From contig ML682067.1 of the NCBI GenBank assembly GCA_007922195.1, positions 2,934,495 through 2,998,494 of the forward strand: a DNA stretch of 64,000 bases, read 5' to 3'. The first letter of the stretch is position 1, and every line of letters begins with the position of its first letter. Both the position numbers and the translations under genes were made by a program. The notes below the pieces were generated by a model. It saw nothing but the letters and a program-made list of their open reading frames with translations. It had not been told where the DNA came from and did no database searches. This document shows, piece by piece, positions 1 to 12,440 of this stretch. The DNA is from Podocnemis expansa. Its lineage: Eukaryota; Chordata; Testudines; Podocnemididae.

Positions 1-1729
1 GCTTCCAGTCAGACACAGGAAATTCTTTAGGAAATAGAAGAATTTTATGAGTCAGAAGATGAAAATCCCCATGAATACCCAACTAAACTAATCTAATGAA
101 GTACCGTCACTAGGAAAGGAGTTTGCTGAAATTGTGTGTAGTGTGATACAAATTTAAACAAATAAGAAAAATGAACAAACCTAAACCTGTTTTCCTTCTT
201 GCATGCTTCCCTCACTTTTTTGTTTGTTTGTAGTTTTTAATGGCACTAAAACAGGTCATCACAGACCCTCCTATGCCATGGGATTGTTAATTTTAGATAA
301 AAGCACAAATATGTTAATTTAAAATGACTCAACTATTAGGCAAGATCTCCCCTCTGTGGCCGTAGGGAAGTCATTTATTTGTATTACTGTAGTTTGGGTC
401 TGAAGGACCCAGTCCCATCAAGACTCTCTCATGTTAAACATTACGCAGAAATAAAAGACAATCCCTGACCCAACGGCTTAAAAGCTAACCTTCTGCCTCA
501 GTTTTCCCATCTAGAGCACATGCTCCTAATACTTTCTTCACACACTTATTGTAGGGACATACATTCTCTATTAATGCTTTGAATACTATGAATGCTATAT
601 GGGCTCATTTCTGACTGGTGCTGAGCACTTTGGTCTCACCCAGGAGAGCAATTGGGGACACATGGACCTTTAAGTATGTAAGCAGTCCTACTGAGTTCAA
701 TAGAACTACTTACACGCTTCAAGTTAAACAAAGACTTAAAACTACTCACACATATAAAATTAAATATATACATAAATGCTTTTCTGAATCAAGCTATAGT
801 GCTCAGCAACTTGCAGGACTTAGCCCTCAAGGTATTCAGTAGCAGTATTAGTATTCTACTTGGATTAAAACATGCAGCCAATCAAGCCCTAGATTCAACA
901 GCTGGCAACATCATGATTGAGGGATATGCACCATGACAGGCTGCTTTATTTCGGCATCATCACATGTAGCATTTAAAATAAGGCATTGGAGGGTGATTAA
1001 TATCGCAGTTTAAGATGCCTCTGTGTGGGAAGAGAGTTTTCAAAAGTGACTGAGTTCTTAGTACAACTCCACTAATTCATATTAGCAATAGTTAGTTTGT
1101 AAACAGCAAAATCCATTTTAAGACATTGAAACTATTAAAACTATTTTTAAAATTATGCTTGCCCAGGATGCTTGCTTTTTTTGGCAGGAAGTTGCAAAAG
1201 GTAGAGCTGCACAGGAATCAGACTTCACTTCAGCGGGAATTTCATTATTTTGAAATCTCTTCCACTCAAAATAAAACAAAAACAAAAACACGAAATTTTC
1301 CATGAACCCAAACTTTGAAGGAAAAAAATGTGCTTTGAGTTTTACATTCTGATCTAGATATTTTTGCATTTTATATTGTATTTAAATTACTTTTATGTAC
1401 GTTTAGTCTACTGCTTAGTTTAATCTCTGAACTGTCTGTCTGCATCCTTCTATTTTGGTTTGATTCTAGACTCCACTTAAAATAGTAATTGTTTACATTA
1501 AATGGACAAGAGAATGTGTGATGTATTTTAACTGTCAAACGTGTTGTGAACAGCAGCAGCTGGAAGAAGAATGTCTAATTCACTAATGGTCTTGTAGATT
1601 CAAGCCTTCTATATTCCCTGTATCAGCAGCTACATCTTCTATTGCACACAAAAAATACTTTTCTGATTCAAAGAAACAGCACAGCAATTGTTTGCTCTAC
1701 AAACCATGAATATAAACTCCATGTGTGCT

Positions 1730-1956
1730 GCCATACTGGGTCAGAACAATAAGAACATAAGAATGGCTGTACTGGGTGAGATCAATGGCCCGTCTAGCTC
1801 AGTATCATGTTTTCTGATAGTGATCAAGGCCAGGGGCTTCAGAATTAACAGAACAATCAAGTGATTCCCATTCCCAGCTTCTGGCAAACGGAGGCTAGGA
1901 ACACTTCAGAACATGGTTTTGAATCCCTGCTCATCCTGGCTAATAGTCTTTGATGG
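1730..1956 (-). mobile_element. CR1 LINE 3' end, outer element of a nest (left part)
   Basis: Antisense CR1 3' region: TAAGAACATAAGAATGGCTG starts at 1749, followed by the diagnostic TACTGGGT..AGATCAATGG, CCCATTCCCAGCTTCTGGCA and CATCCTGGCTAATAG blocks. Interrupted after TTGATGGA at 1957 and resumes at 2461. A second partial copy of the same end (CCATACTGGGTCAGAA, 1731-1746) lies just before it. Confidence 0.85.
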
Positions 1957-2101
1957 AAGGTTGTGGAATCTCCATCACTGGAAGTTTTTAAGAGCAGGTT
2001 AGACAAGCACCCATCAGGGATAGTTTAAAAGGGTACTTGGTCCTGACATGAGTGCAGGGGACTGGACTCAATGGCCTCTCATGTTCCCTTCCAGTTTCTA
2101 T
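1957..2101 (+). mobile_element. CR1 LINE 3' end, inner element (left part)
   Basis: Sense-strand CR1 tail beginning GGTTGTGGAATCTCCATCAC and running through GGACTGGACTCAATGGCCTC to CCCTTCCAGTTTCTAT. The usual closing TATGATTCTATGA is displaced to 2448-2460 by a MITE. Lies in opposite orientation within the outer CR1. Confidence 0.85.
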
Positions 2102-2447
2102 GGCTATTTCTACACTAGCAAATTAGTCCGGATTAAGGAGACTTAATCCGGACTAATTTGATCCCTGTCCACACTAGGCTTTGCCTAGTTTGAGCTAAAA
2201 TATTTCAGCTTAGTTCAAACATAGTTCGAATTTTAGTTCGAACTAGCACAATGTAGCCGTGTTAGTTTGAACGAAATATGTTCAAACTAAGCAGTTAGTT
2301 CAAACTAACCACGTTCTTTTAGTTCAAAGAAAAAAGTTAGTTCAAACTAACTTTTTAGCTCAAACTAAAAAAAAACGCAGTTAGTTTGAACTAAAAAGTT
2401 CTGGTTAGTTCTAAGTCCAAAGTAAGCAGTTAGATGTAGACATAGCC
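2102..2447. mobile_element. PIF/Harbinger-type MITE, 346 bp, AGTTCAAACTAA palindromic core
   Basis: Ends GGCTATTTCTACAC...TGTAGACATAGCC form inverted repeats and are flanked by a TAT duplication (2099-2101 and 2448-2450). The interior consists of many inverted copies of TTAGTTCGAACTAA-like units. Removing it restores the CR1 terminus. Non-coding. Confidence 0.85.
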
Positions 2448-2460
2448 TATGATTCTATGA
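2448..2460 (+). mobile_element. CR1 LINE 3' terminus, inner element (right part)
   Basis: TATGATTCTATGA, the characteristic CR1 3' end; continues the segment ending at 2101 once the MITE is removed. Confidence 0.8.
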
Positions 2461-2690
2461 CTTATCCTTCATGAACTTGCCTACTTCTTTCTTAAACCCT
2501 AATCTTGACCTTCACAACATCCTCTGGCTAGGAGTTCCACAGGGTGACTGTGTATTGTGTGACAAAATTCTTCTTTTTGTTCATTGTAAGCCTGCTGCTG
2601 ATTAATTTCATTTGGGAACCCCTCGTTCTTTCATTATTAGGAGTAAATAACACTTATTTACTTTCTCTGCACCGGTCATAATTATATAGA
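2461..2690 (-). mobile_element. CR1 LINE 3' region, outer element (right part)
   Basis: Continues the antisense CR1 interrupted at 1957: CTTATCCTTCATGAACTTGC, then CTTCACAACATCCTCTGGCT, AGGAGTTCCACAGGGTGACT and the CACCGGTCATAATTATATAG block. Confidence 0.85.
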
Positions 2691-4842
2691 TGTAAATCTG
2701 GTAAATGCTATATACATTGTATTGCTAATTGATGCCTTTACACTTGTCAATTGTGGAACTGAATTCTAAGAATTTTAAAAAGTTGTGCGTGATAACTGGA
2801 TGATACTGATCATGAGGAGCTGAATTCTGGTCCCTGTGAAGTCAATGGGAGTTTTACCATTGTCTTCAATGGGATTTCTCCTCTTTTATCCCTTTCATGG
2901 CCAAGATGAAGATTTATATTTGTTTAAAAGGATTTATGCAAAGTAACTTAGTGATTCAATTCATTTCCTGGTGATCAGGTATCCACATGACAAAAAACAT
3001 GCTCATCCTCAGCACTTCTGTCTGCAACTTCTGGAGAGAGGACAAATGGTTGAAAGATGATCAGAACTACTGTTATCAACTTTGAAGTAGATCCTGCTCA
3101 ATCAAAGGATCGATACATCGGCAGAAAACTGTGAGCAAGCATCCACAACTTCCTGTATGGGACCTCTGCTGAGGATAAACAGAGAGCTGTAAACAGATGA
3201 TAAATTGACCCAAAGAGTCTGTGTTTTATTTGTATGAATAATGCAAAAACAGAAGTTACAAAAATTGCGATGGATCCAAGGATTCCTATTTATGGTTCAG
3301 TGGTGCAGATGTTTGTACATAATTTCCTAATGTACGTACTCATCATGCATGAACAACTGATTCAAATGCTATTTATAATATTGCTCTTGTGTGGTTAGCT
3401 ATGTGACTAGTATCTACATCCTATGGAGACTGGCACTTTATAAATACTTAAAATAAACAGGTCACAAGTAATATGAACAATGTTGATTTAAATAGAATTC
3501 ATGTTAATAGTCACTTATCTGCTGCCACCTTTTAATTTAAATTTACTTTTTAATGTTTGAAAAAGTAATATTACTGTTTTAGTTTACTTTCTTATAAATG
3601 AAAAATCAAATAATAAACAAGGTTAAACAAGAACATCAGATACATCTCAGCTTCTGGGAGATGAAAGTAAAACTATGTTTGGTTTTTTTCTTCTTGTTCA
3701 GATATTCCCAGCAGAACAAAAAATTTCTGTAGGCCAAATTATGCAACCTTTTTGTCTTGGCAAGCCTTAAGTTCAGCAGTATAAGGTAATCATTTTTATT
3801 GATGTTTCTTAACATATTTGAGGGTTTTCTTGTAGAAGACATTTTTGGGGTTTTATTCCCCCTCAGAAACGTAAGTGCATTTAAAGATATCAAGAAAACG
3901 GGTAACCATTATTATTTAAGAGATTTATTAAAATTAAAGCCTTGGTTAACTAATAATAGGGAAGTCTGAGCACTTTATAAAAACTCTCCAAACTTGGAAA
4001 AGAAGAAAAGTTCCCATTAAACAGTTGTTTAAATGTATTCTTCCTTGAGGAGGTATTCTGAATGTAATGTTTCAGATGTACAAGACGTTGTTTTAGTGGC
4101 CATGCCAGAGTAATAGTTTTACTCAACTACAAAATAAACAGATGCATAAAACTTGTGTAAAGTCATAGCACTGGTCCCTTTGGGAAATGTCATCTTTAAA
4201 AAATGGATACATTTATTTAGCATGTTCAAGCAAGGAACACCTTTTTTTGTTCACCCCATTAGTCCTTTAGCTGTACAATTGCCACTTCTTTACTAGTACA
4301 AAAAATAGACTTAATGAAGTGTAAAATCATGCACTGCATTCGAAGACAGTGCTGTACTTCATTTCACTTTAGTATTTACTCTAAAGTAAACTCTAATGAC
4401 ACCCTACATAAACAGTGCCTGGTGCATTTGTGAAGTGTTTAGAAATTACTGAAACAAAATTAATTCATATATCATACATACTATCACTTATGGTAACTCA
4501 CTGGCAACATTTCTGTCCATAAACTCTTAGTGAAGCAACTGGGGATATGAATCCACTATACACTCGACTAGAAGAAGAGTCAATGGCAAAGTAGACTTAG
4601 TCAACACAGCCATGCCCTTGCCAGCCATCAGTAATTAAGAAAGCAAAGGTATAAGGGTGTCACTAGAATGAATTATTTTTAACAACCTGAGTCATTAGAG
4701 ATCATTTTTATCTTCATTTGCTCCCCATGTTTCTCCACGCTTCTTTCTCCAGATTTTCACGTAATTCATTCCTTCCTAGTCTATTCTCAGCATTGCTCTT
4801 CTTCCATGTCATTCAGTGAGGCAGGGAACTTGTCTTCTGAGA

Positions 4843-5124
4843 CTATGTCTACATTTGCTGCCAAATTTAGTGGCAGTCAACAGGAGATATACAACCTTCA
4901 TAGAGTATCTTCCACCCACTTCCTAACTTCTGTTTACCCTGGTGTCTTTATTTTGCTGCACCGATGGGAAATTCCATCCAATCAACGTAGCATTACTCCA
5001 CTTGAGGGAGACAGCTTAGTAGCATCAATTTTCAGGTCAACTGAATAGCTCTCCACTTCCAGTCAATTGACCCAGATAAGTTGATCTGACAGTGGCAAAT
5101 TTGCCACCGTCCTTGTAGAGATAG
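4843..5124. mobile_element. MITE with about 40-bp imperfect terminal inverted repeats
   Basis: Left end CTATGTCTACATTTGCTGCC followed by AAATTTAGTGGCAGTCA; right end reads, on the other strand, CTATCTCTACAAGGACGGTG then GCAAATTTGCCACTGTCA. The terminal CTATGTCTACA resembles the Harbinger MITEs. Exact edges and target duplication are unclear. Confidence 0.55.
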
Positions 5125-6194
5125 CTTGACTGGCCAGTTTTCTCTTGCTGCAGTCTGTGCTTCAGACTTGAAGGCACAGAGCTGAAGATACAGTTTTTCC
5201 AAATAGCTCTGGGAATTCTTTAGCATTGGGAGTGAGCTTCATGGCTCATTCTGTGAGAGAACAAACAATCTCCTTCTCTGTCCCCAACAGAGTGATCCAG
5301 AGGAATGGCACAAGGAGATCCTTACAGAGACTTTCACCGAAGGAGACAGGCCAGCCCAGTAACTATGGTTTCTTGTTGCAATTACATACAATATACTGGC
5401 TAACTGATCTATAGAAATATTAGGCTAAAACTTCCATCTGACATTTAGACATCACAAGTATCTTGAAAAATATGAAATGGCAGATAGAGATTTTTCAGCA
5501 CTCACAAACACATGCTTATGTAGAGATGGATTAATTACGCTGGTGCAGTACTGAATGATTTTTTTCATAGCACTGCAAGCTAGTGGAGGTTAACAATAGC
5601 TTTTATGCCAGTATTCGACACTGATAATATTGTACTTTCTGCAACCATTTGGTTCAAAAGTAGCTCTAACTGTATATATCTGATAATAATAATTCAGAAA
5701 TTTGGATAAGGCAAATTTCTGCTCCCAGTAACAAATAGAACATTCATTTACTTATGTACTGATAATTAATGTACCCCTTCTGTGCAGCGGGAACATAAAG
5801 ACTTGTGACTTTGGAACAACCTCCTTCAGATGTCTCAAAGAAAGAAGAATTTCTTTTGGCTGAGAGGTGCATTCCCAAATACACATCTACCTGCTCTCCC
5901 ATGCCAGATTCCACTTCTGATTCACTTCTACCTGAGACAGTTTTGACTTTTTGTAATCTTTACACCATCCTTCATCATCCCAAATTTCCTCTCTCTCCTG
6001 GATCTCTTCCTGCCTGCCTGTAAGCCTTCACCTTCTCAAGAATAATGCCTAAGCATCTTACTGCTTTGGGTCACCTCCCCAAAATCCTCAGGCATGCCCA
6101 CTTCTTACAGCTCCCTTCTCTACAATGTCCCACAGTCCAAGTTTCTCAGATTCTAGCACATGCTGCACATTGCTATCAGCATTTCCAGGCACCC

Positions 6195-6400
6195 CATACA
6201 AAGAGGTGTGAGCCTATCCCTACTCCTGTCCTCAAACAGCTCTACTGATTCCCCATTCATTTCAAGGTCCAATTAAAAATGCCCCTTGTTTGTTAGACTA
6301 CTCTGTGGCTGCACCCAGCCTGCTTCAAAGCTTGTCTCTCTGCATCCTGACTCCCTTTGCTCACCAGCCTCCTCTGTTTCTTAGTACAGGCTCAACAGAG
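6195..6400 (+). mobile_element. L2-like LINE relic
   Basis: CTGATTCCCCATTCATTTCA followed by AGGTCCAATTAAAAATGCCC matches the end of the L2 reverse-transcriptase frame (H-W-L-P-I-...-F-K type) in degraded form. Short and frame-broken. Confidence 0.5.
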
Positions 6401-8826
6401 TGATTGCAGCAGCATTCTTCACTGCAGTGAAAGCAGGCTGCATGTGAAGAGCCCAGCTGTTCATCAGGAGCTTTCATACCACCATGGTGCAAGTGGGGCA
6501 CAGCGATAGCTAATGGGTCAGTGAATACACGTATGTCCACAGCAGAAGTGGACATCACTAAACCCGAGAAGGGCACTAGCAATAGTGGAGCTTTGCCTGG
6601 AGCATTCTGTCCCCACCTCACAGTACCCCTTCACCACCCCAAAACCCCCTGCACAGTGTCCATTTCTTTAAGCTATGCAAGGGAGGAGAGGATTTGGTCC
6701 CACTGCAGTACCTGAGGAAATGTTGATGGGACAGCATAGAATGCAAGAAATCACTAGCCAACCCCTTTCCTTCACATTCCTATCAGGTTGCCTCCCACAT
6801 CTGCAGGCAAAAAATGTGCTTTATGGCTGCAGTGATCTTTGATCCCCTATGGAATGGGCCAGCTTTTCTTAAGCTTGACACTCTGCTGAAATCTAAATGG
6901 TGGCTAGTACCCCTGAGATGTTTGCACCTATTTGAAAACCTTAAACATACCACTTCTGCTGTAACTGTATAGCACTCCAGGTGTTCTCAGTAAGATTGCT
7001 TCCTATAAAACCTTTAAAGAAGTAAACTGCAATCTAAATCTCTGCAGGCAAAACTGAACCTCTGGGATGATCAGTTTCGGAGAGCTGACTTGGTTCCTAT
7101 GCCACAGATAGCAGCATATAGAGCAACTCCCGGAAGATTCTCTAACACCTTGCAGGATCCTGTTTAAAGGCAAGTATCAAAAAGATCTGAGGCCCCCAAA
7201 TCCTGCAGTCCCATTACAGTCCTCTCTAAATACAGTGATGTGTCATGCATACTCTGTTAACCCAGGCCACAGGTAGATTGTGGGACAGATCTCCGGCTGC
7301 AGCAACATGGAAACAGTTTTACTGCTTATACCTGAAATATAATTGTACCAATTATATCTCTTTCTAAACATCCAGAGGAGGTGAACTGTAGAATATTGGA
7401 GATCACAATTTCTTAGTATTGAGAGATGCCTCAGTCATAACATATTGGTCCTCATCTTTATATTTCAGGTCTAATCCTGGTATCACTATTCAGAATATGA
7501 TTAGTGTATAATTGTTCTAATTAGAAAATGTTTGCTCACATCCTAAAAAATCTGAAGGCTAAAACATCATGATACTATACAAACTATAACTCATTTTCTA
7601 TAAAGACGTGAAACAACCTAGCAATCCTTTAGACTAGAGACATACAATTACTATCCGTTACTAGTTCTATTGTTATAATCACCAGAGGTCCCATTTGGGA
7701 TCAGAGGCCCCTTGTGCTTACCACCATACAGAAACAAAGGTAGACAGAACCTAGAAATTTTGCATTCTAAGAACTACAAAGACCAACATACTCAAAAATG
7801 GGTGTCTACAGAAAAGTGTCTATGGCCTTATTTTTGAACTGTGGGTAGCAGGCTCTCTGAAACTTCAGCCACATCCATTTGAACATTTTGGCTATGCTTT
7901 TAATAGATACAAGTTACAATCATGGCAAATAACCAGTCCAAATATTTAAATTAGGTTAACAAGATAAATAATTATTTCCGTACACCTTCTTAAGAATACT
8001 TCTTTCTCCCCCTTGCTTTGGCCAACCACCTACTTTACTATATTATTTCTGTCATCTTGGCTTTGCATCTCCTTCAGCCATCTTTATTAGGGTCTAATCC
8101 AAAGCCAACTGAAGTCAAAGGAAAGACTCTCACTTACTTCAGTGAGCACAGCCTTGGCTCATTACTGCCAGTCCTTTTGGTGTTTCCACTCACTTTCTGA
8201 AGTCTTTTAAAAATGAGTGCCAGCAGTGTTGTATTTCTCCAGTTTCCCATCAGCCAGTGGTTTTAGAATAGGCTTACATAAATAAATTAAAATACTGAAA
8301 TAATGTGATAAGAGGGGAAAGTTTCTGCATAGTCCGTATTAAAGGTAGTGTGTCTGTATAATCCAGTTTTACTCTTTCTGTAGCACTGAATTTGATACTG
8401 AATGTCCTTACTATATTAAGATTTGTGAAACTGGAAAAAGTAAAACCCTGCTATTACCTCTTAACACTATTAATTTTACAAAATGACAAAATGGGTAATG
8501 ATACCTATACATTTTTTTAAAAAAGACAGTGTGGCAGGTTGTAGGATTCTTTGATCAAAGGCTACACTAATACACCTCAGACATTACTATTCATATCAAT
8601 TTCTGCCTGAGCCATGAAGTGATGAGTATAAATCACAAAAACATTGAGAAGTATATACACTCCATCAGCCAAAGGGCCAAGGAACACATTCGCATCACTA
8701 GTCCAGGCAGCTAGCAGACAAAATTGTAGATGAAGGTTGTAGCTGAACACAAAACTCTATGAGTTCAATTCTCCTTTTACCAGAAGTTTTCCTGCACAGG
8801 ATAAAGACAATTCTATCCATTTCAAC

Positions 8827-9098
8827 TAGGGGTGTAAAAATCCATTTAATTAACTATCTGATAAACTTAAAAAATACAACATTTGAACGGTTCAGCGCAG
8901 GAAGGAGGAGCCATACTGGGTTTGGCTCCTCCCCACAAAGCAAGAGATGTCAAGAGGCAGCTCTGCATGTGTGGGGGAGGAGGGGAGCCGTGGTGAGCTC
9001 AGCACTTCTCTCCACCGCCCCCCCCCCCCCCCCCCGAGGGCAATGGTTATTATTTAGTAAATGACAAGACCGCTGCTTACCATTTGAACATTTAGCCA
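8827..9098. mobile_element. Possible hAT-type MITE containing a poly-C run
   Basis: Left CTAGGGGTGTAAAAATCCAT and right end, reversed, CTAAATGTTCAAATGGTAAG are weakly inverted, around a GC-rich middle. No convincing 8-bp duplication found. Confidence 0.35.
9018..9035 (+). repeat. Poly-C run (18 C)
   Basis: Uninterrupted C homopolymer within the GC-rich middle of the possible MITE at 8827-9098. Confidence 0.95.
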
Positions 9099-9372
9099 CT
9101 CATAGCCACAATATCAATCTGCAAAGTTTCCTGGGAAAGAGGTTATTCTTACTGCAGAATAAGCCACAGGTTTCATCCCCTTTGCTAATATTGAGGAATC
9201 TAATGAAAACAAATAGTATATGAATGGAAGCCCCTGGCCTCCTCACTACCTCCTAGGTATGGTCCCAGAAAAATCATTTGCCACTGACTTCCCTGACCAC
9301 AGCTATTTTAAAATTCCAAGCTACAGTGGAGCAAGCTTGTTATGTAACTGAACATGCTATCCACAACACACT

Positions 9373-11282
9373 TGGGCCTGGTTCACACTACTGGCTTTTG
9401 TTGATCCAAGACAGCTTTTTGCACCAACACAGTGGTGGTGTACACACTGCAGTCCCCAACCCCACTGATCCAAATCCCTTGATTTTGCAACAAAATAAAA
9501 TTGCCTCTATGAAAGGAGTCATGGTTTTTGTGCCAAACTTTTGTCATCAGTGTAGACACTGTGCTTGGTTATGCTGTATGAAATGGCCTCCCAGAAGTAT
9601 CTCACAATGCCCATTCTGACTGTTCTTACCATCAGTTTGAACTCTGCTACCCTGCCACCAGTGGCCTCACTGGCATCAGGCTCATGGGACAAGGGCCCCA
9701 AATGTGTTGTTCAGTGCCCCGAGCCACAGCCCCGCCATCACAGACAGCCTACCCGAGCCACCTGGGAGGAGCTCAGCTGCGCAGTGACCTGGACCTTTTA
9801 AATCTCCCTGACCTATAGCATGTTGCAGGGAGGGAGAAGAGGAGGGAAAACTTAAATCCCTCCTCTTTGATCCAGGTAGTATGTTGGCAGCATCTTCAGG
9901 GTTGGGGTTCTCTTCCTAAGCTCCAAGAGCTCAGGACAAGCCAGGTAAGTACTACCTGAGTAAGGTGGGGGGGGGACAGTGGAAAGGAGACCTGGGTGAG
10001 GCAGCCACAGAGGGAACAGGAGACGGCAAAAAATGGCTTTGGAGCCAGCCCCCCTGCTGGTGGCAAGAAGTGGCTGGGGGTGGCGGCAGGAGAGAGCTGG
10101 AGCTGGGGGGTGGAGGGGCACATGGTGAGACAGTCCCAGCCTGGCCTGGTGGTGGAGAGCTGGAACTGGGGAGCAGGCTGAGGGGGGGGGGGAGCTCCAG
10201 TGGCATGGTGAGCATGGCTGAGGGGAGGATGGATTCGGTGGGTGGGTGCATGGATGAGGGGTGGTTTCAGGTGGCGAGAGGGAGTCCAGAGCCTGTGCCC
10301 CAAATATTTTTTGTGGGCAGCAATGCCCCCTGCCTGCAGCCATCTGCCTCTCCCCCTTGTCAGAGAAATTTTTGAAATCCAATTTCCTGTTTGAATCTCA
10401 GAGTGAAGAGCTCACATCTCATCTTCCCAGCTGACTATGGTGGCTCTGTGAATTGAACACTCTCCCACCTGGAGCACACCTGAGCTTCCAGATCTGATCA
10501 ACAGGTAGGGAGAGGAGCTTGTGCAATTCCAGCACCACTCCAACCAAAGGAACTTCAATATCTACAGTCAACTTTCTTGTTTAATGGCAGAGAAGGGATA
10601 TGAATCAGACACACTGTAGTGCCATGCGAAAATCAAGGAGCTATGGCAGGGATACCAAAAGACTAGAGAATCAATCCATCATTGGTGCAGACCCAAAGAC
10701 CTGCCACTTCTATAAGAAGCTGGAAGCCATTCTTGGTGGTAAGACCATCTCCACTGCCAAAAGTCCCATAGATATCTCCATGGGCCTGGAGGCAGCAGAC
10801 TCTGGACTCAATCCTGACAAAGAAGTTGTGGATGAGGAAGATGTGGAGCAGGGCATTGTATTGTTTGCTGACATTCAGAGCAAGGACCCCTTTTTGACTC
10901 CAGAGTGTCTGAGTCAGTCCCAGACCTCCAGCTCTGGTGTGCAGGATGCAGGAGAGGGGAGCTCAAATAAGTGATTTTTTAAGCTGATGTTGCTCGGTTA
11001 CATGACGTACAGCCATCCTTTGCTTTATTGCATTACACAGCTGGTTAAAGGAATAGAAATGTACAAAGATAGTTGTATTTGCATGTGCTTGCCATTCCTC
11101 TGCTCAGCTAGGCAGTGTGGCAGAATAGTGTGTTGATGTCCCACTGAAATTTCATAGGAAATCCTCCAGAGTCACCTCAAGGAAACTTTCCTGGAGATAC
11201 TCATCAATCTTCTTCTGGAGATTCATTGGCACAGGTGTTTTGTTTCTGTCTCTTTCTCTCAGGGACAGAGTGTGGTCTCACA
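9373..11282 (+). mobile_element. Large degraded PIF/Harbinger element with Myb/SANT-like gene relic
   Basis: Begins GGGCCTGGTTCACACTACTG, a degraded form of the GGCCTGGTCTACACTA terminus common in chelonian Harbinger elements, passes through the CCTCCCAGAAGTATCTCACA ATGCCC block, a GC-rich tract (9840-10380) and the gene relic at 10420-10974, then a conserved-looking 3' non-coding part. A smaller MITE abuts or interrupts it at 11283. Right terminus not identified. Confidence 0.6.
10420..10974 (+). pseudogene. Broken Myb/SANT-like DNA-binding gene of a Harbinger transposon
   Basis: Harbinger elements carry a second gene, a Myb/SANT (trihelix-like) protein that helps the transposase bind and enter the nucleus. 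Here the region 10480-10680 still spells pieces of it in one frame (GEELVQFQHHSNQRNF..., then MAEKGYESDTL, AKIKELWQGYQK), with in-frame stops near 10506 and at 10614, and a frame change near 10680. After that the frame is open to a stop at 10974: GADPKTCHFYKKLEAILGG is a clear match to the family's C-x-F-Y-x-x-L-x-A-I-L-G-G signature, followed by an acidic Ser/Thr-rich tail (ADSGLNPDKEVVDEEDVEQG). The 3' part can be read as a 124-codon frame from 10600, but the stops and shift upstream of the signature show it is a fossil. No nuclease partner gene is seen in this element. Confidence 0.75.
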
Positions 11283-11598
11283 GGCTATGTCTACAGTAGG
11301 GGCTTAAGTCAACTTAATGAGGCTTAAGTCAACAGAAGCAAAGCCCTGGCAAAATTTGGAGTTCATTAAGTCAACTTAAGGGCTTCCTTAAATCGACTTA
11401 ATTACTCTCACTCTTTAAGTTGATTTAGGTGTTAAGTCAACTTTATTAAATTGACTTAATGAAATGTGGCTCCTTAAGTCAGCTTAAGTAACGCTATCTA
11501 ATAATGTGTGCCTGCTTAAGTTGACTTAATAAAGGCGACTTAAGCAACATGTTTTTATTAGGTCACTAAAGTCAACTTTAAGTAGACTTTAACTAGCA
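11283..11598. mobile_element. PIF/Harbinger-type MITE, TTAAGTCGACTTAA core
   Basis: Starts GGCTATGTCTACAGTAGGGG and is filled with inverted copies of CTTAAGTCAACTTAA. The right terminus (around TTAAGTAGACTTTAACTAGC) is decayed, so the edge is approximate. Same ends as the 2102 element but a different palindromic core. Confidence 0.7.
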
Positions 11599-12356
11599 CA
11601 GTCTGGGAGGTGCTGCATCCCAATAACAAAGCAGTAAAAGCTTTTGTACATAATGTTTCCCTGTTCCATGTAACTAATCCGTACATCTGGTAAAATATAA
11701 TGATTAATGGCAAAAGTAGATTAAAATATTTTCATTTTATTTTAGTGGCCAACTTGACTTAACAGTGTAAGTGTATGACTAGTAAGAAATCACAGGAGAG
11801 ATGTCATCTTTAATCTTCTAATTGTAGCCTTTATTAACAAACTGAACTTAGCTTTTACAGCAGTAAGAGTAAGAAGGAAAGTGCAGGCTGCTTTTAATTA
11901 AACTGTAGTGTTCCGTGGTTACCCTTAAAATCTTTATAATAATTATTTTCAAGTAATATACTAAGTTGATCCCTATATGAACTAATGAACCTTACAGTTT
12001 GCCTTTTGGTTAATTAATTTAAAGGCAAAACCACAGTGTTTAAGCAGTAATCTTAGGTTTGTATCATAGCAGCGCATCTGCCACTCTGGGATGGACAAAT
12101 AAGCATGTTAAGACACACACATTTATTTGGGCTGAAAGGCAGATGTCATCCTGACAGCTGTGGTCAGACAGAACTTGAACTGAGTTTTACCTGAATAATG
12201 ACTATAGTGTCAGGCTAGAAACCAGATGATAATGAATCAATTAAAATGGTAAGAGGCACTGCATTTTCTAAGTCATTCTGCTCTGCAAGACAAGAATATC
12301 AGATCAGACCACAAATCTCATTCACCGTCCCGTGTCTGGGTTGTGTTGCCTCATAT

Positions 12357-12440
12357 TTTGTATACCTCTATCACATTTCCCTTAGTAGCCTCCTCTCCAT
12401 ACTGAGCAGTCCCAATCTTCTATCAGTAACACCTCAACCT
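12357..12440 (-). mobile_element. CR1 LINE fragment
   Basis: Antisense block TTGTATACCTCTATCACATT TCCCTTAGTAGCC...GAGCAGTCCCAATCTTC corresponds to the CR1 segment just 5' of the outer element seen at 2690. Confidence 0.7.

Noticed and set aside
9852..10382. Pro-rich frames of up to 176 codons on the minus strand and Gly-rich ones on the plus strand
   Set aside because: Product of G-rich low-complexity DNA within a degraded Harbinger element.
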